A DNA stretch of 64,000 bases from Hyphomicrobiales bacterium. GTDB taxonomy: Bacteria; Pseudomonadota; Alphaproteobacteria; Rhizobiales; Rhizobiaceae. The position numbers were made by a program, and so were the translations under genes. Shown piece by piece: positions 44,010 through 53,839 of the stretch (positions within the stretch are counted from its first letter, which is position 1; each line of letters begins with the position of its first letter). The stretch is taken from assembly GCA_900468065.1 (NCBI GenBank), contig UBTA01000068.1, forward strand, positions 89,390 to 153,389, in the 5' to 3' direction. The notes under the pieces were generated by a model. The model was not told the origin of the DNA and searched no databases. It saw only the letters and a program-made list of their open reading frames with translations.

Positions 44010-44366
44010 GAAAGCTCCTGATGCCTTGCCGTTTCAATGAAAGGGCGGTTGATCAAAGGTCGGGCGAGCTTGTCTTTAAAAAAATCCATAATTCTCGATC
44101 GTCGAATGCTGCCGGTATGCTAGAAAATCCCCACAGATATGCCAGCGCACTCAAAGACTTATGAGATCCCTATCCGGCATGTCGACGATGGTATCACTAT
44201 GCTCCGATAGGATGAACCGAGCCGGGCGGCACTCACCTTTCCGGCTTAGCGGTCGAACTGAACGGGACTGAGGCTACGTCTCTCTGCAGTCTTTCAGCGT
44301 GTCCCGTTTTCCGGCATGGATTGTGGACGTCCCGTTTCGGGAGGCCGCAGGATATGAGAGCGCGAC
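44010..44366. other. Divergent promoter region in the polysaccharide locus
   Basis: This 357-base gap lies between the minus-strand unknown-wecG-wecC operon and the plus-strand GT2 gene. It is moderately AT-rich near 44070-44150 (CTTTAAAAAAATCC), where a minus-strand promoter could lie. No inverted repeat or gene stands out. Confidence 0.45.
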
Positions 44367-45308
44367 ATGGACGCATCCATAGAGCAAAGAGAAACGCTCA
44401 ACGGAAACGGCACGATTGGCAGACCTGCGCCGGCACTGGCAGTTGTCACCGTTGCCTATAACAGCGCCTCCGTCCTGTCCGGTTTGCTAGATTCCCTATC
44501 GGCGGGGCTTGGGGGCATCGCAGAGTATGAAGTGATCGTCGTCGATAACGATTCTCATGATACGTCCGTCGAAGTCGCGCTTGCGCACCCGATCGGGGCA
44601 CGCGTTATTCGAACAGGTCGCAATGGTGGTTATTCCGCTGGTATCAATGCGGCCGTGGCGACGATTGCCCCCGCGGCAGATTTACTCGTTCTCAACCCGG
44701 ATATTCGCCTGCAGCCCGGTTCCGTCCGTAACCTATATGCCGGTCTGCGGAATTCTTCGGCCGGTGTGGCCGTACCGCAGGTGCGCGGTGAGGATGGTAC
44801 CGTTTCCAAATCCATACGCCGTGAGCCCTCGATCGTGACGGCGTGGTCCGAGGCGTTGCTGGGTGGAACATTGGCCGCCCGCGCTGGGCTCGGCGAGGTC
44901 GTCGCCGATCCGGTTCTCTACCGGAATGGGGGCGCCATCGAATGGGCAACCGGCGCCATCCTTTTGGTTTCCGCCGAGGCCCGCCGAACAGTCGGAGATT
45001 GGGACGAGAGCTTCTTTCTATATAGTGAAGAGGTCGATTATCTGCAGCGCGTTCGCGGGGCCGGTTTCGACGTGCTGTACGTTCCGGCGGCGCAGGCCGT
45101 CCATATCGGCGGCGACTATCACAGCAGCGATTTTCTCACGGCCCTAATGACGGAAAACCGTATTGTCTATCATCGCCGTCACCATGGTTTTCTGTCTTCG
45201 GCTCTCTTCCGGTCGGGGATCGCCGTCGGGGAAGCGATACGCCTGGCCGTCGGATCCGGCCACCTGTCGGCGCTCAGTGCGGCGCTGGGTCTTTGGCGTG
45301 GTCGATAG
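44367..45308 (+). CDS. GT2 glycosyltransferase (rhamnosyltransferase-like)
   Basis: This is a GT-A fold glycosyltransferase with 313 residues. After a short 22-residue leader it reads LAVVTVAYNSASVLSGLLDS, then YEVIVVDNDSHD for the nucleotide site. LLVLNPDIRL near residue 113 holds the NPD variant of the DXD motif, typical of dTDP-Rha transferases such as WbbL. The probable base and acceptor region is WDESFFLYSEEVDYLQRVRG near residue 214, which carries the ED-like catalytic pair. It likely adds one sugar to the lipid-linked repeat unit. It is transcribed alone, divergent from the wecG-wecC operon. Confidence 0.88.
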   Translation: MDASIEQRETLNGNGTIGRPAPALAVVTVAYNSASVLSGLLDSLSAGLGGIAEYEVIVVDNDSHDTSVEVALAHPIGARVIRTGRNGGYSAGINAAVATIAPAADLLVLNPDIRLQPGSVRNLYAGLRNSSAGVAVPQVRGEDGTVSKSIRREPSIVTAWSEALLGGTLAARAGLGEVVADPVLYRNGGAIEWATGAILLVSAEARRTVGDWDESFFLYSEEVDYLQRVRGAGFDVLYVPAAQAVHIGGDYHSSDFLTALMTENRIVYHRRHHGFLSSALFRSGIAVGEAIRLAVGSGHLSALSAALGLWRGR

Positions 45309-45895
45309 ACACGGGGAGCAACGGTTCTCCTCACGCATCTTCTGAAGGCTTGCGCCAGCGAATCATCCGGATGACGGGTGAGGCTCAGTTGCCTCTCGTG
45401 CCGGTTTCGGATTGCTCCTGGGCTATCAGAAATGGGTGAAATCGATTGTGTCGGCCGAAAAGTATTATCTTCGGTTGTGAGGAATTAATTTTCAAAATAT
45501 TTTTTTCCAGAAGCCTTCGTTTTTCTTCCCTCGGCTGAACCGGGCTCCCCCTCATGCGGTTTTTTCATATCTTTTCAGCGCTATTTAGTTACTCCAAGTT
45601 GTATGTCTGGTGACTGTTGTAAATAACCCATGAAAATTTGTATTTCACTCAAGCCGCAAAAATTCATCAAATATTTCAAAATGAAGCGTCCGCAGAAGCT
45701 TTTTGTGGCGATAGTAGGGCCGGAATCAGGCATGCTGCCCAAATATGCATAGACGATTTCGTTCCATTGCACCCATTCTGAAGTTGCATTACTCATCCCT
45801 ATTGTAGGTCCTGCTTACCAACTAAGTGGTATGCGGATTTGCAGTCGGCAAACTTGAAATGGGGTTCAAGGGCTGAGGAGAAAGGCAATAGAACA
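45309..45895. other. AT-rich region before the RTX beta-helix gene
   Basis: This 587-base region has a strongly AT-rich core (45480-45700, with AATTAATTTTCAAAATATTTT). A 71-codon minus-strand frame at 45581-45796 has no good ribosome site and no family resemblance. The promoter of the RTX gene probably lies in 45700-45870. No symmetric operator is obvious. Confidence 0.45.
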
Positions 45896-48142
45896 GTGGC
45901 AAGAACAGTATTCAACGCAAGCAACGGTGGTTTTTTGACAGAGAAATACAGTGAGGGAAACCCTCTGGGCGTTATCGATCTCGACACAGCGGGCGCGTCG
46001 AATGGAGCAACGGTTCCATCCAAAGTTACGCTAAAAGACGCCTTCGACACCGCCGATCATAGTGTGATGCAAGGTTTTGGCGCGCGAGACGCACGCCATA
46101 GTGAAGGGACTTCCGAACATCGGTCCTTCAAATTCGATAGTAATTCGTCGGTCAAGGTTGCCGACGCTGGAAACGTAGACAGTGGCAAAGCCGGCCTCTC
46201 CCATGCTGGCACTGACCAAACAGATTCCGCAGTTGCCCCTGTCGCAACAGCACTCAACACCGAAGACAATGCGAGCGTTCAACCAGCCGCAAAGTCTGCT
46301 GCAACTGCAAGCGTGCCGAGCACAGCTGCAACAGCGGCTGCCGCCGTTCCTGCAGCTACAGCGCAGGTCTCGGGCTATCCGGATGAAAGCAACACGGGCG
46401 TAAAAGCCGGCGTTGCGTTGACCAAGTACAACGGTACGCTTCATATCACGCAGGACAATGCTGTCATCAGCAACATGGAAGTGACTGGCGACATCGTTAT
46501 CGACGCGAAAAACGTCACGCTGAGCAACATTAAACTGGTGTCTACCGGATCGTGGACTGCGATCAGGGTAATGGACAACGCGACCGGCTTTACGTTGCAG
46601 GACAGCGAAATCGACGGCCGTGGCCTGAGCGCCAACGGGATTTATGGCCATGGCACGTTCCTGCGGAACGACATCCAGGGTATCGAGAACGGCTTCAACC
46701 TGAGTGGACCGGCCGTTATTCGTGACAACTATATTCATAGCCTGAAAGGTGGGCCTGACGCTCACTTCGATAGCATCGAAATCAATGGCGGCCACGACAT
46801 CGATATCATCCACAACACGGTCATCAACGATCACGACCAGACCGCGGCCGTGATGATGAACAACGAATTCGGCGGGCTGTCGAATATCACGATCGACAGC
46901 AACCGGCTGGTTGGCGGTGGCTACACTGTCTACCTCGATGGGCGCAAAGGCGGGGGAACCGTTGACGACGCTTCGATCAAGATCACCAACAACCAGATCG
47001 GCGACGGTCATTGGGGTGATATGGCCTTGTATGACGACAAGCCTGTCGTGCAGGGCAATACTGGCCTGGATACCATTCCGACGGGCACGCAGCCACCGGT
47101 TACAGTTCCGCCAGTGGTAATTCCGCCAGTCGTAACCCCGCCGGGAGAAACCCTGCCGGAAACGAAGCCACCGGTCACTTCGACCGATCATATCGGTACA
47201 GCTGGCAATGACATTATGCCTATCGCCGGGAAAACGAATGCGGGCGCCGAAACCTACAAGGGCCTTGCAGGAAACGATCTGATCAAGGGCGGCGCCGGTG
47301 GCGACCTCATCGACGGAGGTACCGGAACAGATACGGCAAGTTATGCCGGATCGACGGCTGTGAATGTCAACCTTCAGACGGGAGCTGCTTCCGGAGGACA
47401 TGCGACAGGCGACAAGCTGGTCAGCATTGAGAACCTCCTGGGCTCCAGCTACGGCGATACTCTCACGGGTAACAGCGGTAACAACATCCTGAACGGTGGC
47501 GCGGGTGCCGATAAGCTTGATGGTGGAGCGGGGTTAGATACCGCATCCTACTTCGGTGCAACGGCTGGCGTGACAGCAAGCCTCGCCAAGCCTTCGATCA
47601 ACACTGGCGATGCCAAGGGCGACACCTATGTGTCGATCGAACACCTGTCCGGCTCCAGCTATGCCGACAAACTTTTCGGCAATAGCGGTGACAACAAGCT
47701 GAGTGGCGATGCCGGAAACGACCTGCTGGATGGCGGCCGCGGCAATGACGTGCTCGATGGTGGTGCCGGCAACGACATCCTCGATGGCGGCCGTGGTGCT
47801 GACGACCTGACTGGCGGTGCCGGTGCAGATACCTTTGTCTTTGAAAGCACGTCGGACTCGACGGTTGGCTCAACCGGTCGCGATACAATCCATGATTTCT
47901 CGGGCACCAGCGGTGACCGGATTAATTTGGCGGCGATCGACGCGAACACGAATGCTTCTGGCAATCAGGCGTTCACCTTCATCGGAACATCTGGCTTCAC
48001 AGGCAAAGCCGGCGAGCTGAACTACAGCAAGCAGGGTGCGGATACTTATGTCTACGGCGACACCAACGGAGACAAAAAGGCCGACTTCGCCATCCATCTG
48101 GATGACGCGGTCACACTGTCTAAGGACTACTTCCTGCTATAG
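45896..48142 (+). CDS. Parallel-beta-helix protein with RTX C-terminus
   Basis: This secreted protein has 748 residues from GTG 45896, which has AGAAAGG 10 bases before it; a TTG at 45839 is an alternative. The first 150 residues are disordered and Ala/Ser/Thr-rich. Residues about 158-390 form a right-handed beta-helix: [76 protein letters not shown] Pro-rich linker follows ([17 protein letters not shown]). RTX repeats ([17 protein letters not shown]) and a serralysin-type C-terminal domain complete it. The helix is paralogous to the protein at 56025-56891. Type I export is expected. It may be a lyase, epimerase or binding protein for the local polysaccharide. Confidence 0.85.
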   Translation: MARTVFNASNGGFLTEKYSEGNPLGVIDLDTAGASNGATVPSKVTLKDAFDTADHSVMQGFGARDARHSEGTSEHRSFKFDSNSSVKVADAGNVDSGKAGLSHAGTDQTDSAVAPVATALNTEDNASVQPAAKSAATASVPSTAATAAAAVPAATAQVSGYPDESNTGVKAGVALTKYNGTLHITQDNAVISNMEVTGDIVIDAKNVTLSNIKLVSTGSWTAIRVMDNATGFTLQDSEIDGRGLSANGIYGHGTFLRNDIQGIENGFNLSGPAVIRDNYIHSLKGGPDAHFDSIEINGGHDIDIIHNTVINDHDQTAAVMMNNEFGGLSNITIDSNRLVGGGYTVYLDGRKGGGTVDDASIKITNNQIGDGHWGDMALYDDKPVVQGNTGLDTIPTGTQPPVTVPPVVIPPVVTPPGETLPETKPPVTSTDHIGTAGNDIMPIAGKTNAGAETYKGLAGNDLIKGGAGGDLIDGGTGTDTASYAGSTAVNVNLQTGAASGGHATGDKLVSIENLLGSSYGDTLTGNSGNNILNGGAGADKLDGGAGLDTASYFGATAGVTASLAKPSINTGDAKGDTYVSIEHLSGSSYADKLFGNSGDNKLSGDAGNDLLDGGRGNDVLDGGAGNDILDGGRGADDLTGGAGADTFVFESTSDSTVGSTGRDTIHDFSGTSGDRINLAAIDANTNASGNQAFTFIGTSGFTGKAGELNYSKQGADTYVYGDTNGDKKADFAIHLDDAVTLSKDYFLL

Positions 48143-48156
48143 CAAGAAGGAGCCGT

Positions 48157-48218
48157 GAAGGCGGGGACGCCTTCCATTTTAATGCGAATGAGACCAGAGG
48201 CGGCCATCGGCCGCCTCT
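48157..48218. terminator. Pair of hairpins between convergent genes
   Basis: Hairpin 1 (48157-48174: GAAGGCG, GGGA loop, CGCCTTC, then CATTTT) would end the RTX gene. Hairpin 2 (48196-48218: AGAGGCGGCC, ATC loop, GGCCGCCTCT) has a 10-bp perfect stem and could stop the minus-strand wecB transcript or both. Confidence 0.6.
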
Positions 48219-48251
48219 TGGCTTTCCAGCGTCTGTGAGGCCGGAACGGTT

Positions 48252-49421
48252 CTAGGCGGCGACTGGATCCTCGCGGACTTCGGGCCGCGTATCGAACTCG
48301 GCGGGCCGGTTTCCCAGATCAAAGAAATGTTCGATAGCCTGGACTGATCGTGCTGCCGCCATGCCATCACCATAGGGGTTTACCGCGCGTGCCATCTCTT
48401 GATAGGCTTGCCTGTTTGTCAGGAGATCTATTACCTCCTCGACAATGCGATCCTCATTCGTTCCAATCAGACGTACCGTGCCCGCGGTGACCGCCTCGGG
48501 ACGCTCGGTCGTTTCGCGCATGACAAGCACCGGCTTGCCGAATGTCGGTGCCTCTTCCTGAACGCCGCCGCTGTCGGTGAGAACAATCGAGCAGTCGCGC
48601 ATGGCCCTGACGAAATCACTATAATCAAGCGGTTGGGTGATCAGCACGTTGTCCAGACCGGCGAGCGGCGGCAGCAGAACTTCACGCACCGCCGGATTGA
48701 GATGTGCCGGAAGTAGAAATGCAACCTCGGGAAACATCCGCGCCAGCCGCGCAATCGCACGCGCAGTCTGTGCCATCGGCTCGCCCCAGGATTCGCGACG
48801 ATGTGCGGTGATGAGGACGCTGGTCCGGGCGGCAATGCGTTGAATGTCCTGGTTCTTGAGCGGGCTATTCCTGTCGGAAACACGCAGCAGTGCATCGATG
48901 ACGGTATTGCCGGTCACGACGATATCGCGTTCGGCGACGCCGTCTTTCAGCAGGTTGACCTTTGACGTCTGCGTTGGAGCCAGGTGAAGGGCAGCAAGCT
49001 GAGTTGTGAGCCTGCGGTTGATTTCTTCCGGGAAAGGGTTGTGTCGTTCGCCCGTTCGCAAACCTGCTTCAAGGTGGATCAGCGGAATTTTGCGGTAGAA
49101 TGCGGCCAGCGCTGCAGCAAAGCACGTTGTCGTATCGCCTTGCACAACCAGTGCATCTGGCGCCTCGACCTCGATCAGGTTGGAAACCCCGGCGAGAACC
49201 CGGGCGGTGATGGTTTCAAGACTTTGCGCTTGTGTGATGATGTTGAGATCGTGATCGGGCTGGATCCCGAACAGCTGATTGACCTGATCGAGCATTTCGC
49301 GGTGCTGTCCCGTGACAGCGACGATCGGTCTGCAATGGCGCGAGCGGGCAAGCTCTTCGATCAAGGGGGCCATTTTGACCGCTTCAGGGCGCGTGCCATA
49401 GACAACGAGCAACTTGCGCAT
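48252..49421 (-). CDS. wecB: UDP-N-acetylglucosamine 2-epimerase (non-hydrolysing, WecB)
   Basis: This enzyme has 389 residues and interconverts UDP-GlcNAc and UDP-ManNAc, the first step towards ManNAcA. The N-terminus is MRKLLVVYGTRPEAVKMAPL, the family hallmark. HLEAGLRTGERHNPFPEEIN near residue 115 and TDSGGVQEEAPTFGKPVLVM near residue 288 carry the catalytic Asp/Glu/His set. The start at 49421 has AAGGAAAA before it; a longer frame to 49469 was rejected. It lies 72 bases after the BY-kinase-like gene in the same direction. Its product feeds the WecC and WecG homologues encoded 8 kb away. Confidence 0.92.
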   Translation of the reverse strand: MRKLLVVYGTRPEAVKMAPLIEELARSRHCRPIVAVTGQHREMLDQVNQLFGIQPDHDLNIITQAQSLETITARVLAGVSNLIEVEAPDALVVQGDTTTCFAAALAAFYRKIPLIHLEAGLRTGERHNPFPEEINRRLTTQLAALHLAPTQTSKVNLLKDGVAERDIVVTGNTVIDALLRVSDRNSPLKNQDIQRIAARTSVLITAHRRESWGEPMAQTARAIARLARMFPEVAFLLPAHLNPAVREVLLPPLAGLDNVLITQPLDYSDFVRAMRDCSIVLTDSGGVQEEAPTFGKPVLVMRETTERPEAVTAGTVRLIGTNEDRIVEEVIDLLTNRQAYQEMARAVNPYGDGMAAARSVQAIEHFFDLGNRPAEFDTRPEVREDPVAA

Positions 49422-49493
49422 GGCATTTTCCTTTTTGACAGAGTGTTGGCGGTTCTTTGAAAAGGGCAATCGCCGGCGATGCCCGTCACGTGT

Positions 49494-50285
49494 TCAGTAG
49501 TCGGTGCAGTAACGGCACTTGTTGAGGACGACCCCGAGCATGTTGGTTCGCTCCGAGAGGTAGCGTTCGCAACGATCGACCTCGTCTGCGGTGCTGTATT
49601 CAGCGGCTGCCACCAGGATGGCGCAATCGACGCTTGGCAAGAATGCGGTTACGTCGTCACTGGCGAGCATCGGAGGCATGTCGAACACGATGATGTCCGG
49701 CCCCATCCTTTGCTGCAGGTCCTGCAGGACTTTCGCCGTTTCAAGACTCTGCAGCAGCTCCGCGGAAAATTCCACGGCTTGATGGTTCGGAGCGATCGCC
49801 AGATTGTCACCGTAGCGCAGGAAAATATCGTGAATTGGCACATTGCCTTTCAGGAACTCTTCCATCGACGCTGGCGCTTTAACACCAAGCATATCCCCGA
49901 TATGGGGCCGCTTCAGGTTGAGATCGACCAGAAGAGTCCGGCAATCCTGCTGGTGAGCCAGGCTGAACGCGAGGTTGAGAGCAACAAGCGAGGTTCCACA
50001 TGAACCCGTCGGCGCGGTGATCGCCACGGATGTCCAGCTGTTTTGCCGCATCATCTGCAGAACCCTCGTCCGCATCATGTCAAACGGGGCATGAGCAGGA
50101 TCGGATCGGTCGATCGTTACGATACGATTGTCTAGGATCTTTTCGGGATCCGGCTCAAGCGGCAAGAGGTTCTCCCAGGTGATTTCCCGGCCGAGCCGCG
50201 TGCACGCCTGTATCGCCTGCTCCGCAAGCCGGTCTGCGCTTTGAAACCGCAAGGTTTCCTGTAACGAGGCCGAAATTTGTTCCAT
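49494..50285 (-). CDS. BY-kinase-like ATPase of polysaccharide export, Walker A lysine replaced
   Basis: This is the cytoplasmic partner of a Wzz-type protein, 263 residues. It has the CpsD/CapB/Wzc fold: PAHAPFDMMRTRVLQMM for the EAYR-like oligomerisation segment, Walker A' LLVDLNLKRPHIGDMLG and Walker B DIIVFDMPPMLA. The Walker A loop reads APTGSCGTS at 91-99, where the family has GCGKT or GEGKS, so the P-loop Lys is a Thr (Thr98). The C-terminal tyrosine cluster of BY-kinases is reduced to two tyrosines (RYCTDY). ATP hydrolysis or autophosphorylation may be weak or lost, leaving a structural or regulatory role. It lies 58 bases after wzz. Confidence 0.85.
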   Translation of the reverse strand: MEQISASLQETLRFQSADRLAEQAIQACTRLGREITWENLLPLEPDPEKILDNRIVTIDRSDPAHAPFDMMRTRVLQMMRQNSWTSVAITAPTGSCGTSLVALNLAFSLAHQQDCRTLLVDLNLKRPHIGDMLGVKAPASMEEFLKGNVPIHDIFLRYGDNLAIAPNHQAVEFSAELLQSLETAKVLQDLQQRMGPDIIVFDMPPMLASDDVTAFLPSVDCAILVAAAEYSTADEVDRCERYLSERTNMLGVVLNKCRYCTDY

Positions 50286-50343
50286 GGCTAATCCTGACAG
50301 ACGCTGTTTTTACGAGGCGGAAACGAAGAAAGCCGACCCTCAT

Positions 50344-51921
50344 CTATCCGGTACCGGGGGTAGAACCGGTGAAAATGGAATGAAGGGACGCCAAGACTGT
50401 ATTGGCCGGCACCAAAATGATTGGCATCACACCGGCAGCAATCCGCCCCGCTAGTCGATGCCGCAGTTTTGGAGAGCGGCTTGGCTCGAAAGCCCGGATA
50501 TTCGGGATTGTTGCCAGAGGCTGCGACTGGAGGAGCTGCGCCAACTCTACGGGGCGGCGGATTGTCTTGTTGAGCAATTCCAGCAAAACGATCAGGGCCA
50601 GGCCGAGGCCGATGCCTGCGGCGGTGCCCAGGCCGATTGTCCGCAGACGCCTGGGGCTGATCGCGCTGACGGGCGCCGTGGCAGACTCCAGAAGCGAGAA
50701 CCGTCCGCCATCCGAGCGCATCTCGATCTGTTCGCCTGTCAACGCTTCCGCGCGTCTTGCTATGGCGGCATTGTACTGCATCTGAATATTTTGGCGATTG
50801 CGTTCAAGGGAGTTCAGCACGGTTTCGCTGGCTGGTGTCCCGGTGATCGAGCGGTTGAGATCATCGATACTGTGCGAGACGGAACCTTTTTCGGCATCTA
50901 TTGCCGTGAGGCGCTTATCGATGTCCGACAGCTGGAGATCGAGCCCGAACGGCGCGCTCTTCTCAGTAGCGGAACTGGCTTTGTCCGGGTTCTCCTTAGA
51001 CGAGCCAGTTATGAGGCGGCTTTGCAGCGCTGCTATTCTGCTGCGAAGCGCGACAATGTTCGGGCTGGTTTCAGAGAATATCGCCAACTGTTCAGCCAGG
51101 GCACGATTGAGATCCATAAGGATCTGCTGTTCCGGCGTCAGAGGAGCGGTGCCCACGACTTGCCCGGCACTGGTGTAAGTCGCGATAAGGCTGCCCCGTT
51201 TGCTGTGCAGCTCCGATTCCTCGCGTTGAAGCGAGATCATTCGTTCCTGCAGGCTGCCTTGTTGAGCGCGGCGAAAATCGAGGCTTTCCGGAAGAGTATC
51301 CTTGTTTTCCGTTTTAAATTTGAGAATTTCGGCTTCGAGACGGTTCAAGTCGGATCCCAGCCTCGTGACACTCTGGTTGAAAAAATCCAATGTGCTTCCA
51401 GCGCGATCGGTTCGCTCACGCTGGTTTCTGGCGAGGATCATCGTTGCAAGCTCATTGGAGACGTCAGCCGCGATGTATGGTTTATCTGCCGCAAAGGACA
51501 CATTGAAAACAGTTGCTCCCTGGTCGCGACCGGGCGTGTCGAACTGCATCTGCTCGAATTTAATCCGCGTGCGCATCTCCTTCACGACGTCTTCGCTGTG
51601 CTGCGTCAGCACATCATCGGTGTAGATATCGAACTTTTTGGCCAGCGCGATGATGTCGTCGCGTGTCGTGATTTGCTGCTGAAGGATCTGTAACTGTTCA
51701 ACCGGGCCGAGCGGTACAGTGGTGCGGGCGAGTTCAACCGGTATCTGCGGCGCCTCGGCCAGAATTTTGGCACTGGCACTGTACACCGGCGGAATGAAAT
51801 GTGTTGCCGTCACGCCGGCAAGTGAGCCTACAGCTGAGAACGCCAGCAGGTATGGCAATCTGCGCCGCAGGATCGAAAGATAAAAGCCCAAGTCTATGTT
51901 GCCCATTACGCAGACATCCAA
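50344..51921 (-). CDS. Wzz/GumC-type polysaccharide chain-length protein
   Basis: This inner-membrane protein has 525 residues and controls chain length and export in Wzy-dependent polysaccharide synthesis. An N-terminal helix (about residues 22-42: RLPYLLAFSAVGSLAGVTAT) is followed by a large periplasmic part with long coiled coils (about 180-400). A second helix (LRTIGLGTAAGIGLGLALIV, near 430) and a cytoplasmic tail close the domain. The motif PVSAISPRRLRTIGLGTAAG is the Pro-rich segment before the second helix. The ATG has AGGAG 4 bases before it. The kinase domain is on the next gene, as in Gram-positive and some rhizobial systems. Confidence 0.88.
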   Translation of the reverse strand: MDVCVMGNIDLGFYLSILRRRLPYLLAFSAVGSLAGVTATHFIPPVYSASAKILAEAPQIPVELARTTVPLGPVEQLQILQQQITTRDDIIALAKKFDIYTDDVLTQHSEDVVKEMRTRIKFEQMQFDTPGRDQGATVFNVSFAADKPYIAADVSNELATMILARNQRERTDRAGSTLDFFNQSVTRLGSDLNRLEAEILKFKTENKDTLPESLDFRRAQQGSLQERMISLQREESELHSKRGSLIATYTSAGQVVGTAPLTPEQQILMDLNRALAEQLAIFSETSPNIVALRSRIAALQSRLITGSSKENPDKASSATEKSAPFGLDLQLSDIDKRLTAIDAEKGSVSHSIDDLNRSITGTPASETVLNSLERNRQNIQMQYNAAIARRAEALTGEQIEMRSDGGRFSLLESATAPVSAISPRRLRTIGLGTAAGIGLGLALIVLLELLNKTIRRPVELAQLLQSQPLATIPNIRAFEPSRSPKLRHRLAGRIAAGVMPIILVPANTVLASLHSIFTGSTPGTG

Positions 51922-52425
51922 CTCCTGAAACAGATGGCTCTGAGACCATGTTCATTGTTCAGTGGTTCGGAATGAGGGAATAGATAGTCAATGGAGGGTG
52001 CGCGGGCGGCTCCTGTCAGCACGACTAGTCCTTTTGGACGGCGTAACCCTCCCTATGCTGTAGACCCTGTTTCAGGTTGCCTAACCGCTGTGCTCGGGGA
52101 TTGTTGCGTGCACCCGCTGGTTTGACGTTTCCGGCCGCGGCGCTGAACTTATGCCAATGGGGGAATTGAGGGCGCACCATCCGTCGAAAGGTGTACGCAT
52201 TGGCAAGAAGCCGCATGCTTTTCCCCCAAGTTGCCTAACCCACTCTAGCCGCCCCTGCACCTCAAGGCGTGGAGCGTAACGTCTTCCTACACGCGGCCAA
52301 TCTGTTCATGTTGTGTCTCGTAAAGAAACACCGGCTGCCGCGCTGGAACCGACGGATTTGCGCTGAACCGTCGGTGGCATGAAAGACAAGAGTTTGATCT
52401 CGCTTCAATGAAACAGGAAAGACTG
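51922..52425. other. Divergent promoter region with direct repeats
   Basis: This 504-base gap lies between wzz (minus) and a GT2 gene (plus). GTTGCCTAACC occurs at 52076-52086 and again at 52230-52240. Its core GCCTAACC is also found at 58623-58630, in the other divergent gap of the polysaccharide locus. These may be sites for a shared regulator. No gene is evident; a 63-codon minus-strand frame at 52025-52216 looks spurious. Confidence 0.45.
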
Positions 52426-53346
52426 ATGACCCTTCCTTTGCGACTGAGCGTGATCATTCCGCATCTGAACGAACCGGACGATCTTCGCCGATGCCTGGTT
52501 GCTTTGGATGCCCAGCGCGCAGATGGGATCACGTTCGAGATCATTGTCGTCGACAACGGGTCGCGTGAAATGCCGTTTGGGTCGTGTGCGGGAATTCGTG
52601 AAGTGCGGCTGGAGCGTGAGGCCGTCCCCGGTCCAGGACCGGCACGCAATCTGGGCGCCAGCCTCGCACGGGCCGAGCTACTGGCGTTCATCGATTGCGA
52701 CTGCGTTGCGCAACCGGGCTGGGTACGCGCGGTCGTCGGGATGATGGAAACGAGGCCGGATATCGATCTCGCGGGCGGCGATATCGGAATACTGATGGCC
52801 GATCCCCAATGGCCAAGTGCAGTTGAATCCTACGAGAGCATTTATAGCTATCGCGCGCGCGCTTATGTCGAGCGATATGGGTTTGCAGCCACGGGCAACA
52901 TGGTGGTCAGGAGAAAGGTCTTTCGTTCCGTTGGTCCGTTTGGCGGCATTGGAACAATGGAAGACACCGAATGGGGGCAGCGGGCAACGGCAAAGGGGCA
53001 CCGCATTGCCTTTCTTCCGGAAGCGCGGGTGTTGACGCCGTCTTGCAAATCCTTTGCTGAGCTGGCGCGCCGGTGGGATCGGCACGTGGCGCATGAGTTT
53101 GGACGGGTCGCCGGCCATCGTATCGCTACGGCACGATGGCTTGCCGGCTGTGCGGTCGTTGTCGTTTCGCCTGTGGCCGAGAGCTTTAAAATACTGATGA
53201 CGGATCGCGTTTCGGGTGTTCGCAATCGCCTGCTTGCACTGAGTTGTCTGACGCGGATTCGCTTGCATAGGGCCAGGCGGATGTTCGGCTTGGCGCTTTA
53301 CGGCGATACGCACCGGTTTGTCGAAACCTGGAACCGCGACGGATAA
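52426..53346 (+). CDS. GT2 glycosyltransferase
   Basis: This GT-A glycosyltransferase has 306 residues. It opens LRLSVIIPHLNEPDDLRRCL, with the nucleotide motif FEIIVVDNGS. The DXD motif is LAFIDCDCVAQPGW near residue 84. The acceptor-side segment TMEDTEWGQRATAKGHRIAF near residue 185 has the family ED pair. The C-terminus adds a basic, partly hydrophobic stretch that could attach to the membrane. ATG 52426 is chosen because AGGAAAG lies 4-10 bases before it; an ATG at 52408 has none. It is divergent from wzz. Confidence 0.88.
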   Translation: MTLPLRLSVIIPHLNEPDDLRRCLVALDAQRADGITFEIIVVDNGSREMPFGSCAGIREVRLEREAVPGPGPARNLGASLARAELLAFIDCDCVAQPGWVRAVVGMMETRPDIDLAGGDIGILMADPQWPSAVESYESIYSYRARAYVERYGFAATGNMVVRRKVFRSVGPFGGIGTMEDTEWGQRATAKGHRIAFLPEARVLTPSCKSFAELARRWDRHVAHEFGRVAGHRIATARWLAGCAVVVVSPVAESFKILMTDRVSGVRNRLLALSCLTRIRLHRARRMFGLALYGDTHRFVETWNRDG

Positions 53347-53839
53347 CGCCGTCCTGCTGTCAACTGCGTGTTGAGCGATCACCAATGCATCACGTTCTTT
53401 CGGGACCGTGTCCGCGTACCTATCGCAATCTCTTCTTTCGCGGCTTTCCTGTCGCACCAACGTCGCCCCTACGTGTTCAGAGATCGTTATCTCTACCGAG
53501 AGTTGCGGCGACTGAAGCCGTCAGTAGCGGCAAGCAAGTGGCCGTGGCCCGATCGGGCGCTGCGGAGCGGCAAAATTGGCCCTCAGCTGGTCCAACTACG
53601 CTCCTTTTTTCAAAGCAACCCAAACTAATATCTCCGCTGAAGCCGCGGCCTACATCGAATTGTTTAGATTAGATTTATTGAGATTCTGTCTACTTTAGTT
53701 AAGATATAACTAAATTGAGTCAAAGAAGAAAATAGCAAAAATATATCTACGTAAAAACTGGCCCAATTCGCAAAAGTATATTCCTGCTTTGCGAAGAAGT
53801 AAGCCGTTTTGCTCAAAATAAATCAATTTTGGAGGCTTC
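53347..53839. other. AT-rich regulatory region before the sugar transferase
   Basis: This 493-base region turns sharply AT-rich after 53630. It contains an inverted repeat, TTTAGTT-N7-AACTAAA, at 53694-53714, which is a plausible operator about 125 bases before the gene. Long poly-A/T stretches follow. Its base composition is unlike that of the coding DNA and may indicate an acquired segment or strong regulatory DNA. Confidence 0.5.
53694..53714. promoter_or_regulatory. Inverted repeat upstream of the sugar transferase
   Basis: A perfect 7-bp dyad, TTTAGTT and AACTAAA, is separated by AAGATAT and stands in an AT-rich promoter region. The total span of 21 bases is typical of a dimeric regulator site. 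Which protein would bind is unknown; the NarL-type regulator encoded at 54622-55413 is one candidate. Confidence 0.45.

Noticed and set aside
45581..45796. 71-codon minus-strand frame before the RTX gene
   Set aside because: It has no good ribosome site and no family resemblance, and it lies in AT-rich promoter DNA. It may be real but cannot be supported.
49494..50285. Plasmid-partition ParA-type ATPase
   Set aside because: The Wzz gene next door, the DLNLKRP Walker A' motif and the overall size match the CpsD family, not ParA.
53368..53672. Overlapping plus-strand frames after the GT2 gene
   Set aside because: Arg-rich out-of-frame composition and no ribosome site. The region is probably non-coding.
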